Assembly: GCA_905221605.1 (NCBI GenBank)
Contig: CAJNDS010002721.1
Location: forward strand, 60,001 to 124,000
Length of the DNA: 64,000 nucleotides
From: Symbiodinium natans
Taxonomy: Eukaryota > Sar > Dinophyceae > Suessiales > Symbiodiniaceae
Direction of reading: 5' to 3'
The notes under the pieces are model-generated. The model worked only from the letters and a program-made list of their open reading frames with translations. It did not search any database and was not told the DNA's origin. Of the stretch, positions 52,061 through 62,945 are shown piece after piece (within the stretch, counting starts at the first letter, position 1; each line of letters starts with the position of its first letter). A program made the position numbers and the translations under genes.

Positions 52061-54757
52061 TGCTTTTGGAGCTGGGCAGCGATCCTCCTCCAGCAAGCCT
52101 CCAGCATCTTCAAGATCAATGACAGGCGGCCTGAAGGGACAGGGCATGTTTTGTTGACCGAGTTCCACAAGTCCTGGCGAGGATCCTCGAGAGACTCGAG
52201 CTGCAGATCCCCAACAGTGCTGGCCGCTGATGATTGGCAGACGTGTAGCGACGGACTGCCGTACTGCTTCCCTGCCAATACGGCTACGTGTGCGGTGCCC
52301 TTAGTGATATGGAGCCGTTCTGAGATGTCGATCTTGGGTCCTAGTGGGTACTGGGGCGGTTTGAGCCATGGGCTATGGGCACGGATTGATTCTTGATGGA
52401 GTCGCAGAAAAGTAGTGCCAAAGGCGTGAGAGATAGCTCCGGATGCTTTGATCCCATGGGTTCCTGTTGTCGCGCACGAGGCCTTGCAATCTTATTGTGT
52501 TCCCGTCTTTTGCAATCTCAAGCCATAGCAGCAGATCCTGAAACTCAAGTGGGGCGCAGAGCTTCATCGGCCAAGCGTCCACCATGGAGGCAGCAAGGAG
52601 CCCACGGTCAACCGCTGTGTAAGCCGGGGCGTAGCATACATCCCTTGCGGTCCATGTCTGCTAAAGGGTAAGAAGCCGGGAACCCAGGCCTCAAGCGCAA
52701 CCTGTCCCCCTTTCCTGCAGGAGTCCTGCAGTCACAGGCGCTGTGTCCGCGTGGCATGCGCAGGCAAGGAACCCTTGGGAGATCGGTTGTTTAACGCAAG
52801 TCCAGCTGAAGCAGTGGGCATTCTGCAGGAGGCCTTCGTGACAGCACCCCTACTCTCGCAGGCGCTTAGGGTTTAGGGTTTAGGGTTTTAGGGTTTCCGG
52901 GTTTCAGGGATTCAGGGTTTCAGGGTTTCAGGGTTGCTCGAACTCCACGCCCCAGGATGTGCGGAGGCATGCCAATGGCCAGCGGCTGGGTGCGCACCAC
53001 CACAGGGTCATGTTTGTGAAGCATGGGTCTGTAATCCAGAGGAGAGGTTCCGATCGCGAGTGTGTTGCTGAGTTAGGCAGATCCCTTCAGCAGGTCAGCC
53101 AGGGCGCACGCATGCGCTTGCATGCAGTACTGGCATGCCTGGATGTACGAAGGGATCGTCACCCATGTCCGCAGAGAATCTGGCCCAAGCTATCCGCATA
53201 CCACTGAGATGCTTCAGCTGCGGCACGTGCCCTGTCGCATTGATCGGCATATACAAGTGCTTGAGAAGCAGGGAAAGCTGATGTAATGTTCGCCCGCTTT
53301 TGAGTGAAGCTGTGTGAAGAAGTGCTGGGCACGGGAGACAGTGCCTTAAAGGCGAGAGCTTCTCTGCGTCTGGGCCGCGCCCGGGAGTTGGGTTCCTTGG
53401 CATGTCTGAGACTGGCGGGGGGCCGAAGATGCTGAAGATGCCTGGGTGTCCCAACTAAGGGCGTGCTCTGGTGATAAGGCAGGTGGCATTCACGTCCACT
53501 GCACTGCGCCCTTCCTTTTTTTTTGGGGGGGGGGGGGTGATTCTGGGCGCCGTGGGGGCTGAGCTGTTGGGAAGGTCGTGCGCGGGCGATGCTGCAACGC
53601 CTCATCGCGCAGAGACGGCTCGTCTCTTTGAAGCGAAGTCGCCTGGAGCAGATTGGTGGGGGACAACTGCTCGCAGCCTTGTTGACCAGCCAGAGGCCAC
53701 CAGAAAAGATATCGCAAGAGACCGAGAAGTCCATCAGACATGCCTCTATGCTGATGGCTGGTGGCATGGGTGCTGCGTTCATGGGAACCTTGGCCTTCTC
53801 TTCGACAGTCAGAGGGAGAAGGAGTGGGGGGTTCGGGCGTGGGGTATGCCAGGGTCGTCCTGCAAGCCAGCCGGTGGGTTTCATGGACGGGAGATCTCGA
53901 GCAGAAGAAAGAAGAATAACAAAACAATGAAGATGAGACGTGTGAAGATAGTGCGTAGAACTCATGCTGAAGACAGGCAGAAGAAAAAGCTAGAAGCAGA
54001 AGATGGTTGGCAGAAGGTCTTTGCAGAAATTGGAGTGAGGGGGAGGGGGGGGGGTTGGAGGAGCCGGAGGAGAGTAGGAGACAGCAAGTGCGAGAGTGCG
54101 AGATTTCAGTGACTGACATGAGGGTTCCTGCTTTGCTGAGTCTTTTCCGGCTGCGCCATCACGTGCAATGAGGAATGGCACCGTTCGCCAGCCCCAATTT
54201 CTTCATGATAGGCAAGATGCTGCGCGCATTTTTGCCGAGTCTGGGTGTGCACAAGTCTCAATTCCGATCCGATAGGAGAAACCAATGTCGCGGAGTATGA
54301 ATGTGCTTTGAGACAAAATCCCTGCTTTGAACAACTGCAGGTTTACTGGCGGCCATGGTCCAATGCCACATGGGTTATGCTTACATGCAGCGGATTTACT
54401 GGACACAGAGGAGGCGGTACGTTCTGGAGATCACAAGAGAGGAGGACCAAGTCGATCAATTACTCAACTGCTTGCTTTTGGGCTTTAGGTTCAGGCTTTA
54501 GGGCACATACGCAACAGGGCCATGGCTAGTGGCATGCATGGCAGATGAAGCATGCCGTGGCGCAGGACTCGAATGGAAAGGTCGTCGCCGGCCTGAAATT
54601 TTGGTTGTCCGAGTCTGATTGGCATGGGCTCTTTGGTCTGAGTTGCCGTTTGCGCAGATGTTGCTATGCTGAGATACTGCACATCATTCGTGAACTCTAA
54701 GCGTGATGGGGTAGTGGCTGTTGAGCCTTTGCACGTTTTTCTTCATCGTTCTGCCAG
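52061..54757. other. interval with weak candidates
   Basis: A telomere-like tract (TTTAGGG passing to TTTCAGGG) lies at 52866-52936. An open + stretch at 52945-53205 (HANGQRLGAHHHRVMFVKHG) and one at 53589-53930 (listed separately) may hold exons. A T/G homopolymer pair lies at 53515-53538. Confidence 0.35.
53589..53930 (+). CDS. possible small protein or exon
   Basis: The 113-codon frame reads MLQRLIAQRRLVSLKRSRLE and contains a hydrophobic stretch ASMLMAGGMGAAFMGTLAFS. Longer frames on the same and opposite strands overlap it, but their composition is poorer. No family is recognised. Confidence 0.3.
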   Translation: MLQRLIAQRRLVSLKRSRLEQIGGGQLLAALLTSQRPPEKISQETEKSIRHASMLMAGGMGAAFMGTLAFSSTVRGRRSGGFGRGVCQGRPASQPVGFMDGRSRAEERRITKQ

Positions 54758-54860
54758 AGCGTCGTGGTGACCTGCGATGCTGGCGTCGAACGGCGCTTTG
54801 CGCTGACCGACGAGGCTGGCCACTGGCGGCCCGATGGCTTACATTTCTTCGCCACAAGCC
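54758..54860 (+). CDS. exon, unrecognised
   Basis: After CTGCCAG reads SVVVTCDAGVERRFALTDEA then GHWRPDGLHFFA. A GC donor after GACGAG or later is possible. Confidence 0.58.
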
Positions 54861-55690
54861 GCCTAGTGCTGCCTCACTCACGTAGTACCCATGCCAAACC
54901 AAGTACTCTGACCAGGCCTTTTGGTCCCAGCCCCAGCCCCAGTTCCCTTCACCTTGGTTTGCCAGACCCCCATGCAGCCCAAATCCCCCCAAGAAGCTCC
55001 AAACTCAACGTGCCGCGTAGAGGCTTCCTGAAACCCTAACCCTGAGCTCTAAGTCCTCAAAAGTCCGTTCGAACAGTCCCGCTCACGGACCTAGCCTCTC
55101 CTTCAAGTACCTTCAAAGTGACGGATTGAGTGGAGTCCTGGAACTCAACTTGCCAAGGGCCAGGAGCGTTCAAGAACTTCGACGAGCCCTGAACCCCAAA
55201 CTGCCTAAACTGCTTTTTTTCGCTTAAACTGCCTAAACCCTAAACGCATTCTTGTAGCCTTGGCATGGCTGTTGCGATTCGCAGTCCTCACAGCTAGCCA
55301 CTTTTTGCAATCTGCCTTCATGTTCGGTCTTTTCACGTGCTTACTGCGTTCGCTTAATGACCCTTTCGTTTTTTTGCAATAAATGGGCCAAAAGACCTCA
55401 TTGAGTTTCCACGGTCTTTTGGAGAGCGAGACAAGAGAAACATGAGGGTCACTTGTCACTAGCGGTTCAGAGGAATCAAAAATGGAGACGGTCTCCAGCG
55501 ATCATCTCTTACACCCCGTGCATTCGTTTGGAACTTTCGTTTACTTGTTTTTAATCGCGCACAAACTCATTCAGTTCATTGAGCTCTGTCCAGCAGTTGA
55601 CAAGATGTATATGTATATATGTATATGTATATGTGTGTAGATGGTTCGTGTCATGCAAGGACGGGTTATGAACACATGCTTCTGTGACAG
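54861..55690. other. intronic, no exon seen
   Basis: No exon-like segment. A few isolated CCCTAAA words occur near 55035 and 55235. Confidence 0.4.
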
Positions 55691-55910
55691 GCCGCTTCTC
55701 CGTCCCTGGCCGCTTCTTGGACCAAGTTCGCGGCTGTTCCACTCTACCCCTGACTAACTGCATCAAACTGCTGCAGCAGCAGCAGCAGCTGTCACACCAA
55801 GGACATCATAACCAAGGGTGGCACCTTCATGTTCATAGACAAGCAGGCAGGCAGCATCCTCCAGCAAGAGGCCGTGGGCGCTGGAATGGCCGAGTTGTTC
55901 ACTGGGTTGT
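55691..55910 (+). CDS. exon pair, unrecognised
   Basis: After TGACAG one frame reads GRFSVPGRFLDQVRGCSTLP. After a run of CAG triplets (55773-55788), another frame reads DIITKGGTFMFIDKQAGSIL then QQEAVGAGMAELF. The second is strongly coding-like. The CAG run contains several possible acceptors. Confidence 0.5.
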
Positions 55911-55929
55911 CTTTGGCGCATGTTTGTAC

Positions 55930-56072
55930 TTGGGAAGTTCCCCCTGATGCTAGCAGTCCTTGATAGGGATTCTAGTACCGCCTATCACGATCCTATTAAG
56001 GACTGGTTCTGGTACCCCTTACCTTATCATAATCCCTATTAAGGACTGTTAGTATAAGGGGGAACATCCCAA
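55930..56072 (+). mobile_element. family B intron element, copy 5
   Basis: A 143 bp element with ends TTGGGAAGTTCCCCCTGATG and GTATAAGGGGGAACATCCCAA. Interior AGGGATTCTAGTACCGCC, and a second AATCCCTATTAAGGACTG near the right end suggest a partial internal duplication. Lies between exon-like segments at 55910 and 56083. Confidence 0.86.
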
Positions 56073-56082
56073 GTTTGTGGTG

Positions 56083-56154
56083 TGAAGCGGACGCGATGCA
56101 GATGCTGGATGAGCTGCTCCAGTCTGACCGCGGTATTCAGGATGAAAAGGCTCG
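56083..56154 (+). CDS. short exon, unrecognised
   Basis: Reads EADAMQMLDELLQSDRGIQD then EKA. The exon starts about 10 bp after the family B copy 5. Confidence 0.55.
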
Positions 56155-56484
56155 GCAAGATTGTGTTCTGACTAACTGCAGAGATGTCTTATAGTCCTAA
56201 ACAACGATGATCATCTCAGACCGCAACGTCTTCAATACACTTCGATGGATATCGCACTTGATGGGCCACTGTCATGTGCTACAGGCTTGCTATCAAGACA
56301 CTTGTGTGTGTGTCCTGCGCCCAGCTCCGAAGGTGACAGCAAAGCCTGCCCAAGCCTCACTGACTTGGGTGGTGTTGTGTCGTTGGCCGTTGTGCTGTGG
56401 CTCTGATCCGAAATCAAGATGTAGACGCACCACAGCAGCACGACTGCTCATCGGGCTTGCTTTCGTGTTCCGCCCTATGCTGAG

Positions 56485-56684
56485 GTGATGGAAGAGACCG
56501 CGGAACAATCTCTCAGGACGATCTGCTCGATCTTTGCGACGCAAGTCGTGTGGTGAATGTAAAACATCAGGCGTCCCCTCACATCTCATGTGCAGCGCAG
56601 GATCGTTCAGAAGTTCAAGGAGTTGACCCTCGAGCAACTTGCCGGCACACTCGGGCCCGCGCAATCAACCTCGGAGCCAGCGTG
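56485..56684 (+). CDS. two phased exons, unrecognised
   Basis: Exon 56485-56552 reads VMEETAEQSLRTICSIFATQ then VV and two bases, ending at GT. Exon 56601-56684 completes Trp and reads IVQKFKELTLEQLAGTLGPA then QSTSEP. The intron is 48 nt, very short. Helical, possibly scaffold-like. Confidence 0.62.
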
Positions 56685-56717
56685 GTGACACAACAGCAGA
56701 ACAACACATCTGCTGGA

Positions 56718-56755
56718 GGGTTTAGGGTTTAGGGTTTAGGGTTTTAGGGTTCACC
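56718..56755 (-). repeat. TTTAGGG telomere-like tract
   Basis: Four to five TTTAGGG units. Confidence 0.9.
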
Positions 56756-56995
56756 TGTGCCACGGCACCAGGCATCTTGACAAGATCCCAGAGAAGGACT
56801 TGGAAGAGCCAGGGCAAACGTAAGTCTGGGCAGTCCTGCGGACATTCTGATGGTTGGTCATGTTCCGGAGGACAACACGTCTTCACCGCAGGAGGCCGCG
56901 CCGCAGATGGGTCTGATGATATGGAGCCTTTGAAATCGTGCAGCGGAAGCCCTGAACCCTCAACCTTCAACCCTAACCCTATCCGAGCCTTGTGG

Positions 56996-57082
56996 CGGTT
57001 TCCGAAATTCGGGGGGTACCTTATTGGGTTCCTTAGTATTCGGGAAGCCTATCATTTGGGCCCTTATTCTCGCAAACCCCCC
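56996..57082 (-). mobile_element. family A intron element, copy 8
   Basis: GGTTTCCGAAATTCGGGGGG to TTCTCGCAAACCCCCC, with interior GGTACCTTATTGGG and TTGGGCCC. The acceptor of the exon at 57090 is GTCAG, immediately after the element. Confidence 0.82.
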
Positions 57083-57089
57083 TTGTCAG

Positions 57090-57433
57090 GGCCTACGCCA
57101 GCTCGAGAGAGCGGCCCAGATCGCCGGGGCGGGCTGCATGGTTGGTGGATTGTTTCTATGGGCCTGGCACCAAGTCTCGGTATTCTCCGGGGCGAACCTC
57201 AACTCTTTAGGGTTTAGGGTTTAGGGTTTAGGGTTTAGGGTTTAGGGTTTAGGGATTCTCCTTCTGCCGCATCAGGCATGCTTCTGCTTCTTGTGTTGCA
57301 GGTCCTGGGCGACTGGAGTGCGCAAGCTGCCATTCGGGCGGCTGCTGAAAACTACAAGCCTCAAGCAACCCTCATGCCAGAGGGGGCGAACGCTCCACCG
57401 ATGCGCAGCCCACATTCTAGGGCGGCGCAATGA
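57090..57433 (+). CDS. last two exons of the 50.8-57.4 kb gene
   Basis: Exon 57090-57140 reads GLRQLERAAQIAGAGCM to a GT donor. Exon 57302-57433 joins in phase and reads VLGDWSAQAAIRAAAENYKP then QATLMPEGANAPPMRSPHSR, ending at TGA 57431-57433. The intron between them contains a TTTAGGG array (57209-57255). The Ala-rich helix followed by a Pro-rich tail fits a C-terminus. No family is recognised. Confidence 0.65.
57209..57255 (-). repeat. TTTAGGG tract in intron
   Basis: About seven units inside intron 57141-57301. Confidence 0.93.
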
Positions 57434-58006
57434 GCAGAAGATTCTCGGGCCCTGGCAAAGTGATTAGGTTCTTTTGACTCCAACCCCAGGCCCCTTGAAT
57501 CAAAGAGAGTGCTGTTTAGTCTCACTGCTGTGACCCTGTGCTACTGGCCATGTCCTCCGATCGTTGCAACATGATTTGCATCTCAACACCTAAACAGCAG
57601 GCTCTTGTACAAACGTGTCGCCTGCGCTGGCAGGGTTCACGAGTCCCTTTTGGGTTGCCATGAAAGAGCCTATGTACCTGAAGCCACGATCTTATGTGTA
57701 AACGCACTTGTGACTCGTGACTCTGTTCCCACGTGCGGCTCCATGAGCTTCAGAGTGTACTTCCCCGAAGGCACCGGGGAAGGTGATCGCGCAACGGTCT
57801 GCACAGGTTCGCCAAGATCTTCGGCCCTAAATTGCACGTCTCGTAGTTGTACTTCGTCCCCACACCTCGCCCTGCAGTTTCCTGCGTCTTTCCTCATCGA
57901 CTCTGTTGGGTGGTTGCAGGTTGGTTGGCTGACACAAGGATTGGTTGACACAGCTCTCAATCCCCAAAAGCCCTAAAAACCTTAAGCATCCTTAAGCCCC
58001 TCGCAG
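57434..58006. other. no firm gene
   Basis: An open + frame at 57605-57976 (Cys- and Ser-rich) overlaps a minus frame, and neither is supported. Confidence 0.35.
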
Positions 58007-58105
58007 GCACCGCCTCAGGCACCGCCAACTGGGCCCCGACCGTGGGAGTCGCTGCGGTAGCCGCTGCAGCAGCGGTCAACCGCGGTCGCCGTGACCGGCC
58101 GGGGC
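58007..58105 (+). CDS. exon-like segment, Ala-rich
   Basis: After TCGCAG reads TASGTANWAPTVGVAAVAAA then AAVNRGRRDRPGP. The Ala-rich hydrophobic stretch followed by basic residues could be a short membrane or targeting segment. Confidence 0.4.
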
Positions 58106-59195
58106 CCAGGGCAGTGTGGCAGCTCGTTTTGGGGCCTCATGTCTGCTCTTTCTCTGGTTTCTATGCCTGTACACGCGTAGGGTTTGGCTCTGTGTATCAC
58201 AGAGATTAGGTGGCCAGAGAGTGCGTGTGGCTCTCGTCTGAGGCTCAGCCGCCGAGCACTTGCTGAGCGTGGCGAAGCGCCCCGCCAATCGAAGACCAGC
58301 AGGCGATCTCTAGTGGCTGGATGAGGGCTAACCGGAGCAGGTACACCCGTCGTCTGAGTATGTAGTGACAAAAGATGCAGAAACATCCAAAACCAATATT
58401 TTATTGAGTATGCAGTGGCAAAGATGCAGAAACAACCAAAACCAATCCTTTATAACTTTCCAGATAAAGTTTGGCGGGTGGCATTCATCCCTAAGCCGTT
58501 TAATCACCGTGTCGCCGATAGTCCCCTGTAGCCGTGCGTCCCCTGGCTAGGTCGGCAGTCACCGAGAAGCTTGTGACCAGCATCGATCCTTCTGCGGGAC
58601 CAGAGGGCACGTGCCCTTGCCAAAAGCCAGACAATTCAAGCAGTGATCTCTGCATGATGCACTGGGGGTTGAGCTAGACTATGAGCTTGTTTGGGTAGCC
58701 TAGCCTAAAAGGAATATACCAAGATAGAGACCGTATTCACAGGCCTACAGTCTAGATCGACCCTCGCATGCTGAACCCTTGGTAAATATGTCTGAGACGC
58801 AACTCATAGCTCACGAAGATCTTATCGCTATCTCGCCTGTCATTCGCCTTCCTTCATTCATCTTTTTGTGGTCTCACTCCTTTTCAGAAGTGAATCAAGC
58901 GGACGAGTTCAGCTCATGAGATGTATGAAGATCTGACCGCAACTTGCGCAATCGACTGAGGGAAGTGCCGGAGATTCGACGTTGTGCACAAGCCTGAACA
59001 TGTTTGCGATGCAGATGCCACGTCGAAGTGTAGAAGGGAAGCGTAGCGCTGCTTCAAGGTTGTTGAGAGAACTCCTGTTCGCAACTCGTAGTATAGGTAT
59101 GATTATTCTTAGTAGTAACATCAGTACTATTAATATTCTTAATGTTATTAATGTTATTCTTCACAGTATTACTACTATTATTCGTCCGCGCGCAG
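58106..59195. other. no firm gene
   Basis: A pair of near repeats, ATGCAGAAACA-CCAAAACCAAT, lies at 58375-58402 and 58424-58446 (each preceded by GTAGTGACAAA or GCAGTGGCAAA). No exon can be supported. Confidence 0.35.
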
Positions 59196-59296
59196 AGTCT
59201 TCTCCAGGTACCAGGTGGGTATCGACTTCAAGAACTGGCTGCAGTCAGCCGAGGAGGAGCTGGAGGCCTTGCCTCGCACTCTGGATTTTGGGACCC
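59196..59296 (+). CDS. exon, unrecognised
   Basis: After GCGCAG reads VFSRYQVGIDFKNWLQSAEE then ELEALPRTLDFG. It is strongly coding-like but no neighbouring exon could be tied to it. Confidence 0.5.
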
Positions 59297-59399
59297 CTCT
59301 TTTGTTTGTTTTTTTTGTATATGTGTTTATATATATATTTTAAGGGGCTGCGCCCATGGGCGGGCAGCGCACGCAGACGCCTGGGGCGAGCAGTTTCTA

Positions 59400-59570
59400 A
59401 GCATGTTGAGGCCGCTGAGGCCCCTAAACTCCCTTAAAATCTCTAAGCGTTAAGTTTCTAAGCATTTTCAGGCCCCTAAACTCCCTTCAAATCTCTAAGC
59501 GTTTGAGGCTCCTAGACTCCCTTAACGTTTCTAAGCACTTTATAAGGCCCCTAAACTCCCTTTTTCCTAG
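59400..59570 (+). repeat. CTAAACTCCCTTAA...TCTAAGC repeat
   Basis: About four irregular copies of a unit of about 60 bp containing GCCCCTAAACTCCCTT and TCTCTAAGCGTT. Confidence 0.75.
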
Positions 59571-59974
59571 CCCCGGGCTTAGACACGTCGCTTATGCCCG
59601 CCCTTTGGGGGGCATCATGCTCCTGATGCGCCCCCGGGGTCCCGCCCCGGGAGCCGCTGATGCTCCTGATGCGCGCCTGGGGGTCCCGGGCTGGACCCGC
59701 TGATGCTCATGATGCGCGCCCTCTGGGGGCCTCCGTGGCGACGCAAAAAACCACGAAAAAAAAACCGTTCACCGGCGGCACGCGGGGGTCGGCGGCACTG
59801 GCGTCCGGCCTAATTCTGCTTCGCAGAAGGCCAGAGGCCAGCAAGGCTATTCCCGGGACGACCCGGGCTAAAAGGTCCGCATTTGCTCGGTCCTTTGGGG
59901 ACCTCGCGCTGCCCGATTTAATGGCTACCGCCAGTGCCGCCGACCCCAGACCCAACAAGACAGTCCTCTGATGT

Positions 59975-60131
59975 GCTTTGGGGTGGGGGGGGGTGGGGTG
60001 GGGGGGGGGGTGGGGGGGGTGTGGGGGTGAGGGGGGGTGGGGGGGGGTGGGGGGGGGGGGGGGGGGGGTGGGGGTTGGGGGGGGGGGGTGGGGGGGGGGG
60101 GTGGGGGGGGGGGGGGGGGGGGGGGGGGGTG

Positions 60132-60165
<34 letters not shown>

Positions 60166-60375
60166 GGGGGGGGGGGGGGGTCGGGGGGGGGGGGGGGTAT
60201 GGGGGGGGGGGGGGGGGAGCAATGGGGGGGGGGGGTGGGGATCATAATGGGTGGGGATCATGGGTGTTGGGGGCCAGAAGGGGTGATGGGTTGGGGGGCG
60301 GGGTGGGGGGGCTTGGGGGGGTGGGGGGGGGGGGCGGAGCGGGCGGGGAAAACGGAGGGCGGAGGGGCATGCAGT
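59975..60375 (+). repeat. 400 bp almost pure G tract with scattered T
   Basis: Over 80 percent G for about 300 bp. The frames through it (poly-Gly, poly-Pro) are artefacts. It is a likely G-quadruplex former and a difficult region for assembly. Confidence 0.95.
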
Positions 60376-60479
60376 GAGAATTAGCTTCAAGGGCATGGAG
60401 GGTAGGTGGGACAGGGTGGGGGTGGCCCCCCTGATTTTTAAGAACCTAGGCTGAGTCTTACTCCACCGCCCAAGTCCCA

Positions 60480-60956
60480 GCCCCCCCAATGCACGCCCGC
60501 GCCCCCTCTTTCCACCCCCGCCTCCCCCACCCCCCCCAACCCCGTCCCCACCTGCTCAAGTCCCGCCCACCCCCCCACCCGCCCAGCCTCCCCTACCACC
60601 CCATCCCCACCAACCCCCCCGCTTCCCGCCTCCCCTACCCCCGTGGCCCCCGCCCCCCCACCCCCACCCCGTCCCTACCCACCCCCCCCAACCTCCCCAC
60701 CCCCCTTCGTCAAAGCTCCGCCCCCCTGCCCCCCCCCGCCCACCCCCCCCGCCCAACCCACCCTTACCCCACCTACGCCCCCCCCCCTTCCCCATCCCCC
60801 CCACCCCACCTACTCCCCCACCTGCCCAAGTCCCCGCCCCCCCCCCCCCCCCCCACTACCACCCTACCACCCCCCGTCCCACCTACCCTCCATGCCCTTG
60901 AAGCTAATTCTTAAGTGCATGCCCGCGCCCCCGCCCCCTCCGTTTTCCCCCGCCCG

Positions 60957-60991
<35 letters not shown>

Positions 60992-61930
60992 CAAGCCCAC
61001 CCCACCCCCCAACCCATCACCCCTTCTGGCCCCCAACCCCCATGATCCCCATGGACCACCCCGCCTGCATGCCCTTGAAGCTCATTCTTAAGGGCTCCAG
61101 TGCATGCCCGCGCCCCCTCCGTTTTCCCCGCCCCCTCCACCCACCCCCCCTTCCATGCCCTTGAACCTAAGCTGAGTCTTAAGTGCTCCACCGAGCCTTC
61201 CCCTGAGTTTTATGCACCCCCGCCACCCCCCCCCCCAGCCCCCCCTCCCTAAACCCAAACCCTAAACCTCAAACCCTAAACCCCTGTCTGTATGCCCCCC
61301 TGTGCCCCATGCCCTTGAAGCTTCTTAAGTGCCCACACCCCCTCCGTTTTCCCCGCCCGCTCCGCCCCCCCCCCTTTCCATGCCCTTAAGTGCTCCCACC
61401 GAGCCCCCCCCCCTGAGTTTTTAAGGGCTCCAATGCACCCCCGCCAACCCCCCCCTCCCGAAACCCAAACCCTAAACCTCAAACCTTTGTGGCCCAGCCC
61501 CCCCCCCCTCCACCCACCCCCCCCTTCCATGCCCTTGAACCTAAGCTGAGTCTTACTCCACCGCCCAAGTCCCAGCCCCCACCCCTGAGTTTTAAGGGCT
61601 CCAATGCATGCCTGCGCCCCCTCTTTCCACCCCCCGCCTCCCCCACCCTCCCCACCCCCCCCAACCCCGTCCCCACCTACTCCCAAGTCCCGCCCACCCC
61701 CCCACCTCCCCTACCCCCCCCCCACCCCGTCCCCACCAACCCCCCCACTTCCCGCCCCCTACCCCAACCCGTCCCAAGTCCCCGCCCACCCCCCCCCCCC
61801 ACGCCCACCCCCCCTGTGCCCCCCCACCCTTACCCCACCTACGCCCCCCCAACCCCCGTCCCCACCTACTCCCCCACCCGCCCCAAGTCCTGCCCCCCCC
61901 CCCCCCCCCCCACCCGCCCAGCCTCCCCTG
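60480..61930 (-). repeat. C-rich interspersed repeat, several copies
   Basis: Blocks of CCCCC-rich sequence are punctuated by the same words: CATGCCCTTGAAGCT-ATTCTTAAG, CTCCAATGCATGCC-GCGCCCCC and CCCAAACCCTAAACC. At least four irregular copies occur. On the minus strand it resembles the G-rich tracts at 365-745 and 63370-63670. Confidence 0.8.
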
Positions 61931-62310
61931 CTGGATAAGACGATTAGATTAGGCAGGTTATAACCCTGCTTATAAGTCGGGCAACCCATGTTGTAACCCC
62001 GATAACTTGACCCAAAGTTCACCCCTAACTTCTCTACTACTTATATCCTTACTTACTGGGGTTAGGGGTGAGTTATGTAAGTGTGCCAGGGGAGTTATAA
62101 GTTAGTTAGGGTTTAGTTATAGTCAAGTTAGGGTCTAGTTGCGGGTTCGCGTTATTGTTGCTTCTGCAGAAGCCATTGTTGGCTGAGAGCGGGTCATTTT
62201 TTGGTGGCAGCTTTACTGTCCATGCGTGCGCTGAGTGTGGGTTTAGCGAGGATGGCTGGCGTTGTCGTTTGAGGTCAGCGCAGGAAGTGTTCTGAAAGAG
62301 AAACGTCAGT

Positions 62311-62563
62311 CGCACGTCTTGCTGCCATTTGCTGTCGTTTGTGTTCAAGCCGAAGTGTCAATTGGGGTCATGAACGCAATACGGAGATCGCACCACGAAA
62401 GGGTGGAGCGACGGCGCTTGCAGCTGATATCCTTTGCGAGGTATTGCATTTTCAGTTCACACCATGCCCACCCTTTCGTGGTGCGATCTCCGTATTGCGT
62501 TCATGACCCCAACTGACACTTCGGCTTGAACACAAACGACAGCAAATGGCGGCAAGACGTGCG
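62311..62563. repeat. long inverted repeat, 96 bp arms
   Basis: Arms 62311-62406 and 62468-62563 are reverse complements with two mismatches. The loop is 61 nt. Arm sequence begins CGCACGTCTTGC and ends CGAAAGGGTGG. The arms are too long for a terminator and would give a stable RNA hairpin if transcribed. Confidence 0.93.
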
Positions 62564-62569
62564 TTTGTT

Positions 62570-62792
62570 TTCAGCTTTGGGGCCCTGTCGGCCCGGTGTC
62601 GGCCTGTGTCGGCCCGCTTCGGGGACTACGCTGGCTGGCCCTGGGTCCGCGTGTCGGCCCGTGTCGGCCCAACGGTTTTCCATGGTTATTACTAAGGATT
62701 TTAACGGTTTCCCTTTGTCGGCCCGTGTCGGCCCATCGGCGCGCATGATTAGGTGTTTGGGCTCCTGTCGGCCCGGTGTCGGCCTGCTCTGC
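62570..62792. repeat. clustered 10 bp repeat GTCGGCCCGT
   Basis: Four clusters of TGTCGGCCCGTGTCGGCC-like units (62575-62620, 62645-62672, 62716-62738, 62765-62787), always spaced 10 bp between GTCGG starts. Confidence 0.85.
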
Positions 62793-62945
62793 CAGCCAGA
62801 TCCCAAAAAACCATGTTTCCTTCCGAAAAAGCATGTTGACTGTCGATGCTCCTTCTGAGTCTTGGTGACGACTGAATGAGTTTCCTGGTTTGCCCGAAGC
62901 AGCTGGCTCAGTCCTTCTTGTCTTCTGCCTCGACTCCTTGAAGCC

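Noticed and set aside
53159-54119. Minus-strand frames of 209 and 268 codons
   Set aside because: They overlap a more protein-like + frame, are Ser/Pro/His-rich, and lack splice or domain support.
59707-60914. Poly-Pro and poly-Gly frames, up to 260 codons
   Set aside because: They are translations of nearly pure G or C sequence and have no start context or splice structure.
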